Shown: positions 10,857 to 22,337 of the stretch, piece after piece | Layout of the letters: every line of letters begins with the position of its first letter | Position numbering within the stretch: position 1 is the stretch's first letter | Assembly (NCBI RefSeq): GCF_024679245.1 | Contig: NC_090173.1 | Location: forward strand, 51,783,018 to 51,847,017 | Source: Pseudorasbora parva | Taxonomy: Eukaryota; Chordata; Actinopteri; Cypriniformes; Gobionidae | DNA length: 64,000 nt | Reading direction: 5' to 3' | The notes under the pieces: model-generated | Databases searched by the model: none | What the model saw: only the letters and a program-made list of their open reading frames with translations | Told to the model about the DNA's origin: nothing | Made by a program: the position numbers and the translations under genes

Positions 10857-12206
10857 TTGACCAATCCACCCATATTAGCTTACCCAGATTTTGATTTGCC
10901 ATTTGTATTGCACACGGACGCTTCAAATGAAGGGTTGGGAGCAGTCCTTTACCAGCAGCAGGGCAATCAACTCAGAGTTGTTGGTTATGGGTCCCGTACA
11001 TTAACACCTGCGGAAAAGAACTATCACCTCCACTCCGGTAAGCTTGAGTTTTTGGCGCTTAAGTGGTCTATTTGTGACAAATTCCGGGACTACCTCTATT
11101 ATGCACCAACCTTCACAGTGTTCACGGACAACAACCCATTGACCTACATTCTCAACACGGCCAGACTAAATGCTGTAGGACATCGCTGGGTGGGTGAGTT
11201 GGCCGACTTCCATTTTGATATTAGATATCAGCCTGGGAAGTCCAACATTGACGCTGACACCTTGTCAAGGTATCCCCTCAGTCTACAAGATCACATGAGC
11301 GAGTACAGTATGACAGTGTCACCAGAAACTGTTGCCGCGGTGTGGCAGGGTAATAGAGCAGTGATGGATGATGACGTTCCCTGGGTAGCCGCTTTACAAC
11401 TACAAACATTTAGTGAAGAACCTGCAAATGGAGAGATTGGTTTCCTTAGTGTGAAGCCGGAAAACATTCAAGCTGCGCAGCGTGAGGATTTGGCGATTAG
11501 CGAAATCATCTCACTGAAGGAAAGAGGTTTGACCCCAAAGGGAATCACTGGACAGCAACTAACAAAAGAAAAGCGACGATTATTCTATGAGTTGAATAAA
11601 CTGGAACTGGTGAGGGGAATCCTGTACCGGAAGACTGGACAGTTCAAGCAGTTGGTACTCCCTCAGAAGTTTAAGAGTTTGGTGATGAAGAAGTTACATG
11701 ACGAGATGGGGCATGTTGGCTTTGAGAAGGTTCTTCAATTGGCTCGTGAGCGGTTTTATTGGCCTTCAATGAAGCAAGAGATTGACGACTATGTGACGAC
11801 AAAATTTGCCTGCATCAAACAGAAGCACCCTCATGTGCATCAGAGAGCACCAATGGGTTCTATTTCATCAAGTGCACCATTTGAATTGGTGAGTGTAGAT
11901 TACCTACACCTTGAGCCAAGTAAAGGTGGGTTTGAATATATTCTTGTCTTGGTAGACCACTTCACCAGGTTTGCTCAGGCATATCCCACGAAGAATAAGT
12001 CTGGTACGACTACAGCCGAAAATATTTTTCAAGACTTTTTTCCTTGCTTTGGATACCCTGAGAAACTCCACCACGACCAGGGAAAAGAATTTGAGAACAA
12101 GCTGTTTCAAAGACTACAACAGTTGTCAGGTATTGAACACTCCCGCACCACCCCATATCACCCTCAGTGCAACCCAGTGGAAAGACTGAACCGGACGATC
12201 CTTTAG
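10857..12206 (+). pseudogene. RNase H and integrase part of Gypsy pol
   Basis: This is the longest uninterrupted piece of this element, about 450 codons. RNase H shows [32 protein letters not shown] and a final Asp in IDADTLSR. Integrase follows with [15 protein letters not shown], then D in VSVDYL, D in HHDQGKEF and E in NPVERLNRT, so all three core acidic residues are present. The zinc-binding CxxC is reduced to a single clear Cys. The frame stops at 12206, within integrase. Confidence 0.9.
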
Positions 12207-12224
12207 ATGTTGCGCACATAGGAG

Positions 12225-13327
12225 ATGGAAAAGAAGAGTGAATGGAAAGAGTACTTACCTCACATTGTGCATGCCTATAATTGCACAAGGCATGAGGCAA
12301 CAGGATACTCACCATTTTTCCTCTTGTATGGTAGGCCTCCAAGGTTGCCAGTCGATTTGTTGTTCGACCTGAAGGAGGAAACAGAGAAAGAAACCCATCA
12401 AGTCTTTGTACAGAAGTGGACAGACAGGATGAGACAAGCTTACCAGATAGCTTCAAAGGACAGTCAAAAGTCTTCTGCTAAGGGCAATAAATATTAGGAT
12501 CGCAAAGTGAGAGGCACCATTCTTCATCCCGGTGACCGAGGTATGGAACCTGTCAGAGCGAGGTGGGCCAGGTAAACTACATGCCTATTGGGAGAAAAAT
12601 GTGCACAGGGTTGTAGAACGCATCGGAGATGGTCCAGTGTACAAGGTGCAGTCGGAGATGGGTTACAAAACCTTACGTGTGCTTCACCACAACCTTTTGA
12701 TGGCTGTGAATGATTTACAGGTGGAACAACTCTTGCCCATTGCTAAAGAGACAAAGAGAAGACAGGAAAGACAGTTAACGACTCAGTCAGTAGAATGCTC
12801 AAGTGACAGATACCTCGGACGAGGAAGAGCATACTCACCAAAATGACTTGCGGAGAATCCCATGTTACAAACTGGTAAAGCTTCAACAAAGGGGCCCTGA
12901 TACGGTACCAGTGTTACCTAAAGATTCGTCTGACCTTCGTCCAACTGCCTGTGAGTTTCAACCAGCGAGGGGATAGGATCTACCAGAGAGCCAAGATCAG
13001 GAGTCAGGTCCAGAGGATCAGTTACCCAGCCCAGACTTAGAGTTACAGGTTTCGGATGGAGACAGAAGGGGAATAGATGATGTGGAAGAACATGTGGTTG
13101 AACATGGCATAGAAAGAGAGATAGAGGAGACGAGAGACAGAGAAGTAAGGAGATCTCAGAGAACTGGAAGACCCAAGGAAATGTTCACTTACGACACTCT
13201 GGGTATTCCATCTTATCAACCCTGGAGAGCAGAGCTAAACTCAGTACAACTCAATCAGCCCTATATAGCTCGAAATGGGACACATTACTTTCAGTATATG
13301 CCCACTCACCCTTGTTGTCATTGGTGA
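12225..13327 (+). pseudogene. Integrase C-terminal and pol tail remnants
   Basis: Frames at 12225-12497, 12532-12846 and 13082-13327 continue integrase after stops. They carry [20 protein letters not shown], a motif of the integrase core end, then an SH3-like C-terminal stretch. The tail includes RRSQRTGRPKEMFTYDTLG, like the end of Pol in other vertebrate Gypsy elements. Nothing here looks like an envelope gene. Confidence 0.75.
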
Positions 13328-13437
13328 CAGAATGTGTATTGAGTCAGTGGTACAAAGAAGAGATTAAAAGGAAAAAAAATAATGTTCAAAAGTTATTCAG
13401 ATGTCAGGAGCCATCTAAAAAAAAAAATAGGGGAGAG

Positions 13438-13736
13438 TGTAGTAGGTTGAAAGATATATGCATGTATGTTTAAGCAAAGGAGAGAGAAAAAGGACCCCCC
13501 CCCCTTTAAAATTTGGTATGGTTCAAAAATATATGAGCATTCATTTATTGATGGTTAAATTCATTGTTACCTTCTTTTAATGGTAAAGAAAATGTTGCTA
13601 TTATTATTGTCTACTGTAGAGGGCATTTAACGCTGTTGAATTAAGGTATTGCACCGGGTGCGTCAGAGTTAATAAAACTTTGCCAGAGCTTGCAGCCAGT
13701 ACTACTGTCTCACAGCGTTACTCTTATTTTTCTACA
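13438..13736 (+). repeat. 3' LTR of the Gypsy element
   Basis: The 299-bp unit starts TGTAGTAGG and ends TTCTACA, giving the inverted TGTAG/CTACA ends typical of LTRs. A purine tract (AAAAATAGGGGAGAG) abuts its left side as a polypurine tract should. It contains a C run near 13495 and AATAAAA near 13672 as polyadenylation signal. No 5' copy exists in the window, so no target duplication can be checked. Confidence 0.85.
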
Positions 13737-13797
13737 GTGATTCATTCAACTTACCCATTCAGGCGTTCCAGGCCTGATGCAGGTAACACATTCATAA

Positions 13798-14046
13798 CAC
13801 GCAGTTTCACTAAAGCCATTTTGCCCACACATGCGCAGTTTCACTAAAGCGGTTTTGCCCCGCGCATGCGCAGTTTCACTAAAGCGGTTTTGCCCACACA
13901 TGCACAGTTTCACTAAAGCGGTTTTGCCCACACATGTGCAGTTTCACAGTTTTGCCAACACATGCGCAGTTTCACTAAAGCAGTTTTGTCCGCACATGCG
14001 CAGTTTCACTAAAGCAGTTTTGTCCGCATATGCGCAGTTTCACTAC
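13798..14046. repeat. Minisatellite, about 35-bp unit, 8 copies
   Basis: The core GCAGTTTCACTAAAGCGG followed by TTTTGCCC and ACATGC recurs about every 29-37 bases, with point changes and small deletions. The array begins about 60 bp right of the LTR end. Confidence 0.92.
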
Positions 14047-14583
14047 ATTGTTATCAGGGCATACATTTGATTTTTAAATCTTAATTCTGTCCTAAAACTA
14101 TTATTACTATCTATCTATTGATTATTGTTGCTCCTGCTGTTATTTTTTGCATCTGCTGTTGCCCAGAGGCCTTCAGGCTCCTTTACTGATATAAAGCAAT
14201 GCTGTCATGAACACTTATATTACTTATAATAATATTTCTAATACTTTTTTTCTTTTCTTTTTTTCCCCAAAAACGAACAGCCTGGCATAATAAACAGCAT
14301 TTTCAATGCCTGGTATAAAAAAATAATAATACAAAAATAACTTTCAAATAAACATTTCAAAGGTTTCTATAATTATTAAATTGTTAGTCTAAAGTCAAGA
14401 ACTAATTCCTCAAGTTGATTAATTCTGCCTGGCATAAATGCATAATCTTGAACACAAATAAAACGTACTTTTAAACAGGTTTAAAGTGTGAGCATATTAT
14501 TAATTTGTTGCAGACATAACCAAGAAACAAATTTAATTTACATTTATTTTTTAACTAATAACTATATAATCAAACAAGTCAAT
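14047..14583. other. No gene recognised
   Basis: This is AT-rich sequence without an open frame of note or terminal repeats. CTGGCATAAA-like words recur near 14281, 14310 and 14430. Confidence 0.5.
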
Positions 14584-14633
14584 GGGGAGTTTCCAGACCA
14601 AACATCTTGATGTGGGTCTGGCTTGTCAGGCTA
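14584..14633 (+). mobile_element. End fragment of the 9-bp-TSD MITE (family A)
   Basis: Fifty bases match the terminal stretch of the copies at 27393 and 44211, ending CTTGTCAGGCTA. The rest of the element is absent. Confidence 0.8.
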
Positions 14634-14990
14634 TGTTTTTTTCTGCTGTAAAGTTGAGAATTTTAAAGGTCTCATTTTTTGGGATTCCATCTTTCAAACT
14701 TTAGTTAGTGTGTAATGTTGCTGTTAGAGCCTAAATAATACCTGTAAAATTATAAAGCTCAAAGTTCAATGCCAAGCGAGATATTTTATTTAACAGAAGT
14801 TCCCTTTCAAAGCCTACTGCGAACGGCCGGTTTGGACTACAGCCCTGCACGTCCAGGTTTAATGACGCAACTAAAACCGTTTGTTGATGAACCCTCCGCC
14901 CACAAGAACATGCAAATTCGGGGGCGTTGTCCTTTTGCTCTCGCAGGTCAAGAATAGGAAGCGTTGTTTTTGTAGAGTGTGTTTGTCGCC

Positions 14991-15265
14991 ATGCCATTGA
15001 AACGCTGTTATTTTCATCCTGGAGTCAAATCACCTTTGTTTGGCCTTCCCACGGATGCTGTACGTAGAGATCGTGGCTACAGTTCATGGTTAACTCGGTT
15101 CCGGAAAATTATAATCACAATTTAAAACTATGTGCAGCACATTTTGCTGAGGACTGCTTCCTCAATCTCAATCGGTTTAATGCCGGATTCGCAGAAAGAT
15201 TATTCTTAAAAGATGACGCAGTTCCCTCTTTGTCTGGAGAAGGCGTTGTTTATGGACCACAACCG
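14991..15265 (+). pseudogene. THAP-like first exon, copy 1 (frameshifted)
   Basis: The frame starts MPLKRCYFHPG and carries KLCAAHFAEDCF, the C-x2-H part of a THAP zinc-binding domain. The first Cys pair of a canonical C2CH module is not complete. The stretch ends at a strong 5' splice site (CCG|GTAAGTG, 15265/15266). Compared with copy 2, one base is missing near 15070, which shifts the frame inside the domain. It is likely the remnant of a transposon-borne DNA-binding protein, not a host gene. Confidence 0.65.
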
Positions 15266-15516
15266 GTAAGTGTATTTTATTATTTAAGTCGGTCCGTTTA
15301 ACAGTTTATGTAACTCATGACACAAAGTGCAACGCTGTTTAGCTTTGTTAACTAACGTTAGATGGTAATTGAAACTAATCCGAAAAACTTAGCATACAAA
15401 AGTGTAGTAATTCATTCAGACACCATCGATTGTTGGTGTTTGTAATGATCAGTTTAAACTACTGAATAGACAGCTTACCATTCTGAAACATCCAGCAAAA
15501 GTCTTTCCTGAGCAGG

Positions 15517-15585
15517 TTATAATCGATCCTCTTCGATATTCTCAGAGTCTGATTCTGGCTCAAACTGATAAGGCAATATAGACAT
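15517..15585 (-). pseudogene. PYQFEP-type first exon, copy 1 (premature stop)
   Basis: A minus-strand frame starts with Met and reads MSILPYQFEPESDSENIEED. The copy at 54493-54603 continues further. Here the codon after DRL is TAA where the other copy has CAA. A splice donor (GGTAAGC on the minus strand) follows at about 15475-15480, as in copy 2. PYQFEP is an N-terminal motif I associate with fish transposon-related proteins, a recollection and not proof of function. Confidence 0.55.
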
Positions 15586-15895
15586 TTTTGCAATAACATT
15601 GAGCGTGCGTATCTACCCGTTATGGTAAGAGGCAGGACCTTTCCAGGCAACGTGCGGTAAGCTGCTGTCCAATCACAGCGCGGGAAGCGCTGGCCTAATC
15701 AGAACTTTTTATGTGTTTCTGAAGGAGGGACTTCATAGAACAAGGAAATCATCAGGCCGTTTTTAGGACAGAGGAAACAGCGGTATAGAGATAAGTATAC
15801 TGTGTTTTTTTACACATGAAACATGAACTCATGTTATATTGCACACTGTAAACATAATCAAAGCTTCGAAAACATGCGAAGAACGGGACCTTTAA

Positions 15896-16371
15896 CATGG
15901 GGCTCAGTGAGATTCTTCTCCCTTCTGGAGCCTGTCCCTAGTGGCCAGTTGAGGAATTTCAGTTTACATTACTTCCGTATTGGCTTAAAGAGAGATCGCG
16001 GCAGGTTGACGCTTGTTCCAGGCATGCTTAATTTCTTTCATCATTTCAGCTGTAAAAGTCAACTTTATGTCACGGTGACGGATTTATGCATCTTTGCAGA
16101 TTTACATTTCAACTTGAGTTAACTTGCATAATAACTTGCCTATTTGGACTAATGATTGCCCAGTAGGACTAATGGGTGCCATGGCCACTGATGTCAGACC
16201 ACCAAAACTTTAAGATTTAACAAGACAGTTCATTCATATGATTTTTAAAGTCATTACAGTCACTGCGGAAGCTCAGGTTGCCATAGAAACATGACACGTG
16301 CTTGAGCAACCTGAAATATGAGCTTTTCTATGCAATTTGAGCATCACAGAAAACATTTTTGATAGTTCACC
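15896..16371. other. No gene recognised
   Basis: This is unique-looking sequence between the Kolobok-like element and a foldback fragment. It includes a moderately GC-rich part (15900-16030), but I see no conserved protein motif or splice context. Confidence 0.45.
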
Positions 16372-17502
16372 TGATCACCATCATGGTTACTTAAAAATGG
16401 TGACTCTTTCCTTCAGTGGTTCTGCTTATCATCAGGTGTCTTGACTAATGGCCAATCATCACTTAATTAATCTCTTCATTATTTAATTATCTTTAACACT
16501 TCTTCAGAGTTACTACTCAAGAGTGTTGAGTGTGGGGCTAGATAAACTCTGACGCTACGTTCACACCAAACGCAAATTGAGTGTCAAAATCGCGTCTACC
16601 ACGTCTAGTTTGACGCGTGAACATTTTGAATCCATTCGCAGCTAATTGGACTCGTGTAGAAATCAAGCATTTGAAGCTAAATAGACGCGCGTTAAAGGCG
16701 CTCCAGGTGAAATATATTAAGCATTAACAGCCACACGTGGTTCAAGCAACGCACTACCTGGATTAAATGATTTTGGTAGGCAACAATAAATTAATTGGAC
16801 CAAAGATCACCCATTAGATGTACACAAGACGAAGTATATGTCATGTTAACCTCTACAGAGACATCCGAGCCAGCGGCAAACGCCAGAAGGACTGGCAGAG
16901 GAAAGGCTGCTCTCGCTGGGGTTAACGAACGCTGAGCGCCTGGAGATCGCCTGGATCTCACAACTCCAAAAACGCAAGAGTGTTTTTTTTAAATAGGCTC
17001 TGTCTATGAGTAAAACATCCTAGGTAAACCACATATTTTAGCTTTAAACAACTACATTATCAACAGAAAAGCATTAAAACTACATTTAGTGACAAAATAT
17101 CAGTATTTTTTTAATTATATGCAGGGTTTCTCATCACGTGGCAGCAAGCAGGCTCCTCATTGGTTAACACGGCGTGAATTGACGCCAAAGTTAAATTTTT
17201 TCAACTCGGGCGTGGACGCAAATTCGCTTCAAACACGTGAATGCACTAAAAGCACCACTCGCGTGTAACGCGCAAGACGCTCAATTCGCTTCAAATTCGC
17301 GCGAACTGGACGCACGGATGAGGCGGAATCGCGTCCATCGTGCCGCACGAAACGCGTCTATTGCGCCGCAGGACCTCCAGACGCGTGTCAACGCGCCTTT
17401 CCATTGACTTAACATGGAAATCATTCGCTCAAGACGCTCTATTCGCGTTTGGTGTGAACGTACCTTGAGGAGAGTTAATATAACACTGGAGTTTTTGTTG
17501 TG
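16372..17502. mobile_element. TA-flanked foldback element, one arm only, interrupted
   Basis: The right arm of the family seen whole at 19308-20626 is recognisable from 16372 to 16552 and again from 17466 to 17502, ending GAGTTTTTGTTGTG. A 913-bp element separates the two parts. The left arm is missing. Confidence 0.75.
16553..17465. mobile_element. DNA transposon with TACGTTCACACCAAACGC ends
   Basis: The ends are inverted copies of TACGTTCACACCAAACGC followed by A/T and GC-rich words. It lies inside the foldback arm, which reads on across it. TGA is present on both sides (16550-16552 and 17466-17468), a possible 3-bp target duplication as in PIF/Harbinger-type elements, though TGA is not the usual TWA. 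I see no transposase frame. CGCGTC and GACGCG words are frequent near both ends. Confidence 0.7.
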
Positions 17503-17504
17503 TG

Positions 17505-17551
17505 GGGTTAGAGACGGGTGATCCCCTACCTCTGCCCTTACCCGCTGGGTC
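17505..17551 (+). mobile_element. Short DIRS-related fragment
   Basis: About 47 bases match the reverse complement of 43305-43350 (gag end of the DIRS element) with two or three differences. It abuts the end of the foldback arm, so the arm may have been inserted into a DIRS copy now mostly lost. Confidence 0.6.
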
Positions 17552-17639
17552 TGAAGCTTCAGTTCATGAATTAGAAGCACGCTCAGCGGTTTCCTACGCT
17601 CGTGCTGAAGTGCAGGTGCATTTGTATTACAGTTCTGAG

Positions 17640-18150
17640 GAACTGTAGTTTACTTACGCGAGGATAGCCAACAGCACAGACATTTGAAGCAGTTTTACTC
17701 ACCAGCTGCTTCCAAAGCAGGACCGAACCCTTTATCGCTGGGACCGCTCCGTCAAAAACACACTTCTTTGGTATAATTTGGTGAAGTCCTGTGACAGCAG
17801 TGACCGTGGAAATCCACTTTGAGACTGAAGCGATGTTGTGAAGCTTCCCATAATTTCTGCGTTCAAATCGGTTCAAATGCAGCGCTGCCTTCCCGGAATG
17901 CTGTGCTGAAGCGTTGAAGTTGCTTGATGTCACTCATAGGAATAAAGTGGAGCTCGGCGTGCGACATAAGTGTTCACGGACGACTGGATCTGCACCTGAG
18001 AGAGTGTTTACGGGCGTGCATTTCCTCTCTCGCTCTAGTCACTCGCGCGCGCACCCTACCGGGAGAAGAGCCCATATGGCCCATACAAGGACCTTCCGCT
18101 CTTATTAACGACAAGTCGAGCTATACTCGAAAAAAATTCTCAGAAACTTC
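17640..18150 (-). mobile_element. TTAA-flanked element family 2, internal fragment
   Basis: This matches the inner part of 23427-24614 and 30324-31472 in reverse orientation, from the splice-donor-like GTGAGTAAAACTGC block (CACC...at 17699) to the TCGAAAAAAATTCTC stretch near 18130. Both termini are missing. Confidence 0.8.
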
Positions 18151-18269
18151 TTCACTTTTGGATTTTAGTGCTACAGTAAATATAGAAAAGTCCGGGACCG
18201 GAGTTGCGCAGAGCAGGAAGTACAATGGCGATATCAAAAGCACACCCATACTCTCATAGATGCAGAACA

Positions 18270-19077
18270 ATTAATTATGTTGGTGCGAAATAAACAGTTA
18301 TGGAAATTAAATTAAATAATCTTTTTCCAAAAATCCCGAAAAAATCTGTTAGTGCCTCAGTGACAACTTCACTCAGAGAAGACGTTGATCTCAGCTCTCA
18401 ATCATGACATCACACAGCAGTTTTTATAGCATCAAATAACTAACTAAAACTAAACTTATTTAAAAAACAAACACTTGAAATGAAATCATCGTGATGATAA
18501 CTGCCTACAATGACATAAATTAACTTTGGGGAAAAAATATTTGAAGTGTAATTTGACTGAAGTGTAATTAACAATGCTTTTCAGGTTTTTATAGGTCTAA
18601 CATTAGTTTTTAGGTAGAGAAATTGAATAAAGTAGGCTAATGAAATGTAAAATAGCAGCATATTTAACTGTTTAAATTAAAGACTAATCCTTACAAAAGC
18701 TATTCAATCAAGAGCAGTGAGTGATTCCTTATCTTTTGTTTGACATTAAACAGACAGCAGTAAATGCTACTGCCCCTTTAAGACCTAATGGAAGGCTCTG
18801 CGTCGTCTTTCTCGGCTGTATAAAGTCCTCTTAAGGCATATTCAGACCATGTCTGCTTGGATACTCATCAAGATGGACATGCTGACATACTTCTTGTGTT
18901 CTTCTAGATTTTGAAATCCACCAGCCACAGTGGCCGGTGGACAAAAAAGTAAATTTCCATCCCTGGCCTCTATACTTCCTACTAATTTTTGACTGCTGTA
19001 AGCATCACATTTTAGTTATGCTTTTTTTTTTATTGTGCTGCATTGTTTTTTATTTTTTATTATTATTATTATTGTGC
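18270..19077. other. Non-coding, partly similar to 44960-45400
   Basis: Scattered words (AGGTCTAACATT, ATCAAGAGCAGTG, CCCTTTAAGA) occur in the same order as in the hAT interior near 45180-45390, so 18580-18790 may be a diverged piece of that element. A pyrimidine- and T-rich tract with ATT repeats (19020-19075) abuts the start of the LINE. No gene seen. Confidence 0.4.
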
Positions 19078-21693
19078 TGCCTTAAAACTGCAATAGTTAA
19101 GCCTCTTCTGAAAAAGAGGAATCTGGATAACTCCATACTGAGCAACTACAGACCAATCTCAAATCTCACCTTCATTGGCAAGATCATTGAAAAAGTTGTT
19201 TTCAATCAGCTGAACAAATTCTTACGCTCGAATGGATACTTTGACAATTTTCCATTTGGTTTCCGTCCACATCACAGTACAGAGACTGCACTGTTGACCA
19301 CACCATAAACAGCAAAAACTCCAGTGTTAAATTAACTCTCCTCAGAGTTTATTTGGCTTCACACTCAAGAGTGTTAAAAGTAACTCTGAAGAAGTGTTAA
19401 AGGTAATGAGATAATTAAGAGATCAATTAAGTGATGATTGACCATTAGTGAAGACACCTGATGATAACAAGCAGAATCACTGAAGGAAAGAGTCACCATT
19501 TTTAAGTCACCATTATGGAGATCAGTGTTTGCTTTAGTTGGGCTCTTGACTTAACAACATTCGTCTTTGCCTAGCCATACAAGCGCAGAGAAAATGTGAC
19601 CAAGTGTTGATGGTTATGTTTTGACATAATCATCATGAGCTGACTCCCTGGTGCCATTTAGAGCCCAATCTTTGAGTTAGGTTTACTTTATTGATTACAA
19701 CAACTCTGTGATTCTGATCTGGTGTTTACAATATAATCAGAGGGATTTTTTAACATTATTCCGTTCTTAAAAATAAGTTTTGAATCTCTGTCATTCAGCC
19801 ACACAGACAACAATAATCAGCATATGAATCTCAGCAATGGTGGCCATCAAAAGGCTTTTGCAGTGCATTCTGGGTGCACCAATCAAAAATCACCCATGGC
19901 TCCCAGCATGCATTGCAGCAAGCATAAATTATAAGATGAACTGAATTAGTGATTTCTTTCTATTCTCACCATTTTATTTTTGCTGTTTTATGTGACTTTT
20001 TAGTAGCTTGTTTTGTGATGTTCAGATTTGATCTGTGTATCTGAGATGCTGTTTGTCACCATTGTTGAGATTCATACACTGATTCTTGATGTCTGTGAGT
20101 GTCTAATGCAACAAAGTAGTTTGATTTTTTTGTGTGCAGAATCTCACCTTATTAACTTCACGGAGCTGTTGTAATCAATAATGTAAAATCAACACATGCA
20201 CCATATAGCTGGAAATTTGTCTCAGAATGATATTAGTTGATCCAGTCACTAAATGATGATTATGTTAATCAAAACATCACTAACTCCTGAACATATTTTC
20301 TCTGTGCTTTCTTTGCCAAAATGTACATTCCAAACACACAGTCAAAGCAGCAAGAAAAAATAACTAATGTTAGAAAGCCAAGAGTCAAGAGCCCAACTAA
20401 AGCAAACACTGATCTCCATAATGGTGACTTAAAAATGGTGACTCTGTCCTTCAGTGATTCTGCTTGTTATCATCAGGTGTCTTCACTAATGGTCAATCAT
20501 CGATTAATTAATCTCTTAATTATCTCATTACCTTTAACACTTCTTCAGAGTTACTTTTAACACTCTTGTGTGTGGAGCCAAATAAACTCTGAGGAGAGTT
20601 AATTTAACACTGGAGTTTTTGCTGTGTACTTCTAGACAGGCTGGAAAACTGGGTTGGGCTTTCTGGGATGGTCTGCAAATGGTTCAGGTCATACTTAGAA
20701 GGGAGAGGTTATTATGTGAGTATAGGAGACCATAAGTCTGAGTGGATGTCCATGACATGCGGAGTCCCACAAGAGTCAATTCTTGCACCACTCATGTTTA
20801 ACCTGTATATGCTGCCACTGAGCCAAATAATGAAAAATAACTAAATTGCTTACCACAGCTATGCTGACGACACCCAGCTCTACTTAGCACTATCACCTAA
20901 TGACTACAGCCCCATTGACTCCCTGTGCAAATGCATTGATGAAGTTAACAACTGGATGTGCCAAAACTATCTTCAGTTAAACAAAGACAAAACTGAAATC
21001 ACTACATTTGGAAACATAGATGAAATTCTCAAGGTGAACGCATATCTTGAGGCTAAAGGTCTGATAACAAAAAATCAAGTCAGGAATCTTGGAATGATTT
21101 TGGAGTCAGACCTGAGTTTCAGTAGTCATGTCAAAGCAATAACTAAATCAGCATACTATCATCTGAAAAATATTGCAAGAATTAGATGTTTTGTCTCCAG
21201 GCAAGACTTAGAGAAACTCGTTCATGCTTTCATCACCAGTAGGGTGGACTATTGTAATGGCCTTCTCACCGGCCTTCCCAAAAAGACCATTAGAAGGCTC
21301 CAGCTCATACAAAATGCTGCTGCCAGGATTCTGAGCAAAACCAGAAAATATGACCATATCACACCAGTCCTCAGGTCTTTACACTGGCTTCCAGTTACAT
21401 CTAGGATCGATTTTAAAGTTCTACTACTTGTTTATAAATCTCTCAATGACCTAGGACCTCAATACATCGCAGATATGCTGATTAAATACAAACACAACAG
21501 ATCACTCAGATCAGCAGGATCAAGTCAGTTAGAAATACCAAGAGTTCACTCAAAGCAAGGAGAGTCTGCCTTTAGCTATTATGCCAGCCGCAGATGGAAC
21601 CAGCTTCCTGAACAGATCAGATGTGCTCCAACAGTAGCCACATTCAAATCCAGACTCAAAACACATCTGTTTAGCTGTGCATTTACTGAATGA
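19078..21693 (+). pseudogene. L2-type reverse transcriptase and C-terminal domain, broken
   Basis: The first part (to 19305) has VKPLLKKRNLD, SNYRPISNL and HSTETALL. After the inserted element the frame resumes with LDRLENWVGLSG, WFRSYLEGRG, GVPQESILAPL (G to E change in the normally invariant GVPQG) and YADDTQLY, then the long C-terminal frame 20956-21693. About 45 residues holding the first catalytic Asp motif are missing between the two parts, and a TAA lies near 20841. It cannot encode an active RT. Confidence 0.88.
19308..20626. mobile_element. TA-flanked foldback MITE with ~250-bp inverted arms, near-complete copy
   Basis: TA lies on both sides (19306-19307, 20627-20628). The ends read CACAGCAAAAACTCCAGTG and its inverse (first base changed at the left). 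The two arms match almost base for base for about 250 bp. The middle holds a further palindrome (ATGAATCTCAGCAATGGTG and CACCATTGTTGAGATTCAT). There is no coding frame of note. TA duplication suggests Tc1/mariner-type mobilisation. It sits inside the L2 reverse transcriptase, so it is younger than the LINE. Confidence 0.9.
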
Positions 21694-22337
21694 GCTCTGA
21701 GCACTGTATGTCCGACTGATTGCACCCTATCTTATCTCTTTATTCTTTTTATAATTGTTTTAGTTTACCTTTGTTCTTATCTTTGGTTATTGTTATTTTA
21801 TATGTTCATTTGAGTTAAATATGATGAGTGAAAACTGGGTTTGATGGAAATAGTAAGTTTGACAATAAGGTTTGAGTATGTGTAAATCTGTGGAGGGTAT
21901 GATGAGTGAGAATGGGTTTAACAAGAAGGTTCCTGAGTAAAAATCAGGGAAAAGTGATTAAAATGGAGGTTATGAACGTGTTTGAGAAAGAAATGAAGGA
22001 GAGGTGTTCTAATAAAAATAGTACATGTATGTAGGCTGTAAACTGAAGAATGTTCACTGAAGAAATCAGACCATTATTGTGGATCTGACCATTTTATTTT
22101 ATGTTATCTTATTTTTTATTTTTTTCTATTATTATTATTATTATTATTTATTTATTTTATTTTATTATTATTATCTTTACAACTGTTTTAACTATGTTTG
22201 CTTTTAATTTTTTATTCGTCCATATGGTTTTCCTTTTTCTCATGCATTTGTTACCACTGTTTTAATTAATTTCTATGTAAAGCACTTTGAATTGCCATTG
22301 GGTATGAAATGTGCTATACAAATAAACTTGCCTTGCC

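Larger units (their letters stand above)
8478..13736 (+). mobile_element. Degenerate Ty3/Gypsy LTR retrotransposon, 5' truncated
   Basis: Remnants of Gag, protease, RT, RNase H and integrase occur in the usual Gypsy order, then a purine-rich tract and one LTR. Several stops and frame changes break pol, and the protease aspartate is changed. The 3' LTR has no partner upstream, and only the end of Gag is present, so the 5' part is missing. It sits a short way right of the Gmr1-like element, on the opposite strand. Confidence 0.92.
14667..15891 (+). mobile_element. Kolobok-like TTAA-flanked DNA transposon, copy 1
   Basis: The element is 1225 bp, flanked by TTAA on both sides (14663-14666 and 15892-15895). 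Its ends are inverted: AGGTCTCATT at the left and GAACGGGACCT at the right. A second copy lies at 53692-54921 with the same ends and TTAA. TTAA duplication plus a THAP-like coding exon is the known combination of the Kolobok superfamily; piggyBac also uses TTAA but does not encode THAP. It holds two exon-like coding pieces facing each other and no transposase core. Confidence 0.78.
19078..22337 (+). mobile_element. LINE of the L2/CR1 type, 5' truncated
   Basis: RT-like coding sequence is followed by a 3' UTR ending in TGTAAAGCACTTTGAATTGCC and AATAAACTTGCCTTGCC, the characteristic L2-type 3' end with a short tandem tail. The element starts within RT (truncated at about 19078) and is split by a foldback element. 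(TTA)n runs lie at 22125-22175. Confidence 0.9.

Noticed and set aside
14991..15265. Host THAP gene exon
   Set aside because: The same sequence occurs in a second TTAA-flanked copy at 54016-54288, so it belongs to the transposon.
19020..19080. Hydrophobic Leu-rich N-terminus joined to the LINE frame (18937-19308)
   Set aside because: The Leu/Phe run is translation of T-rich and ATT repeats upstream of the truncated LINE, not a membrane protein.
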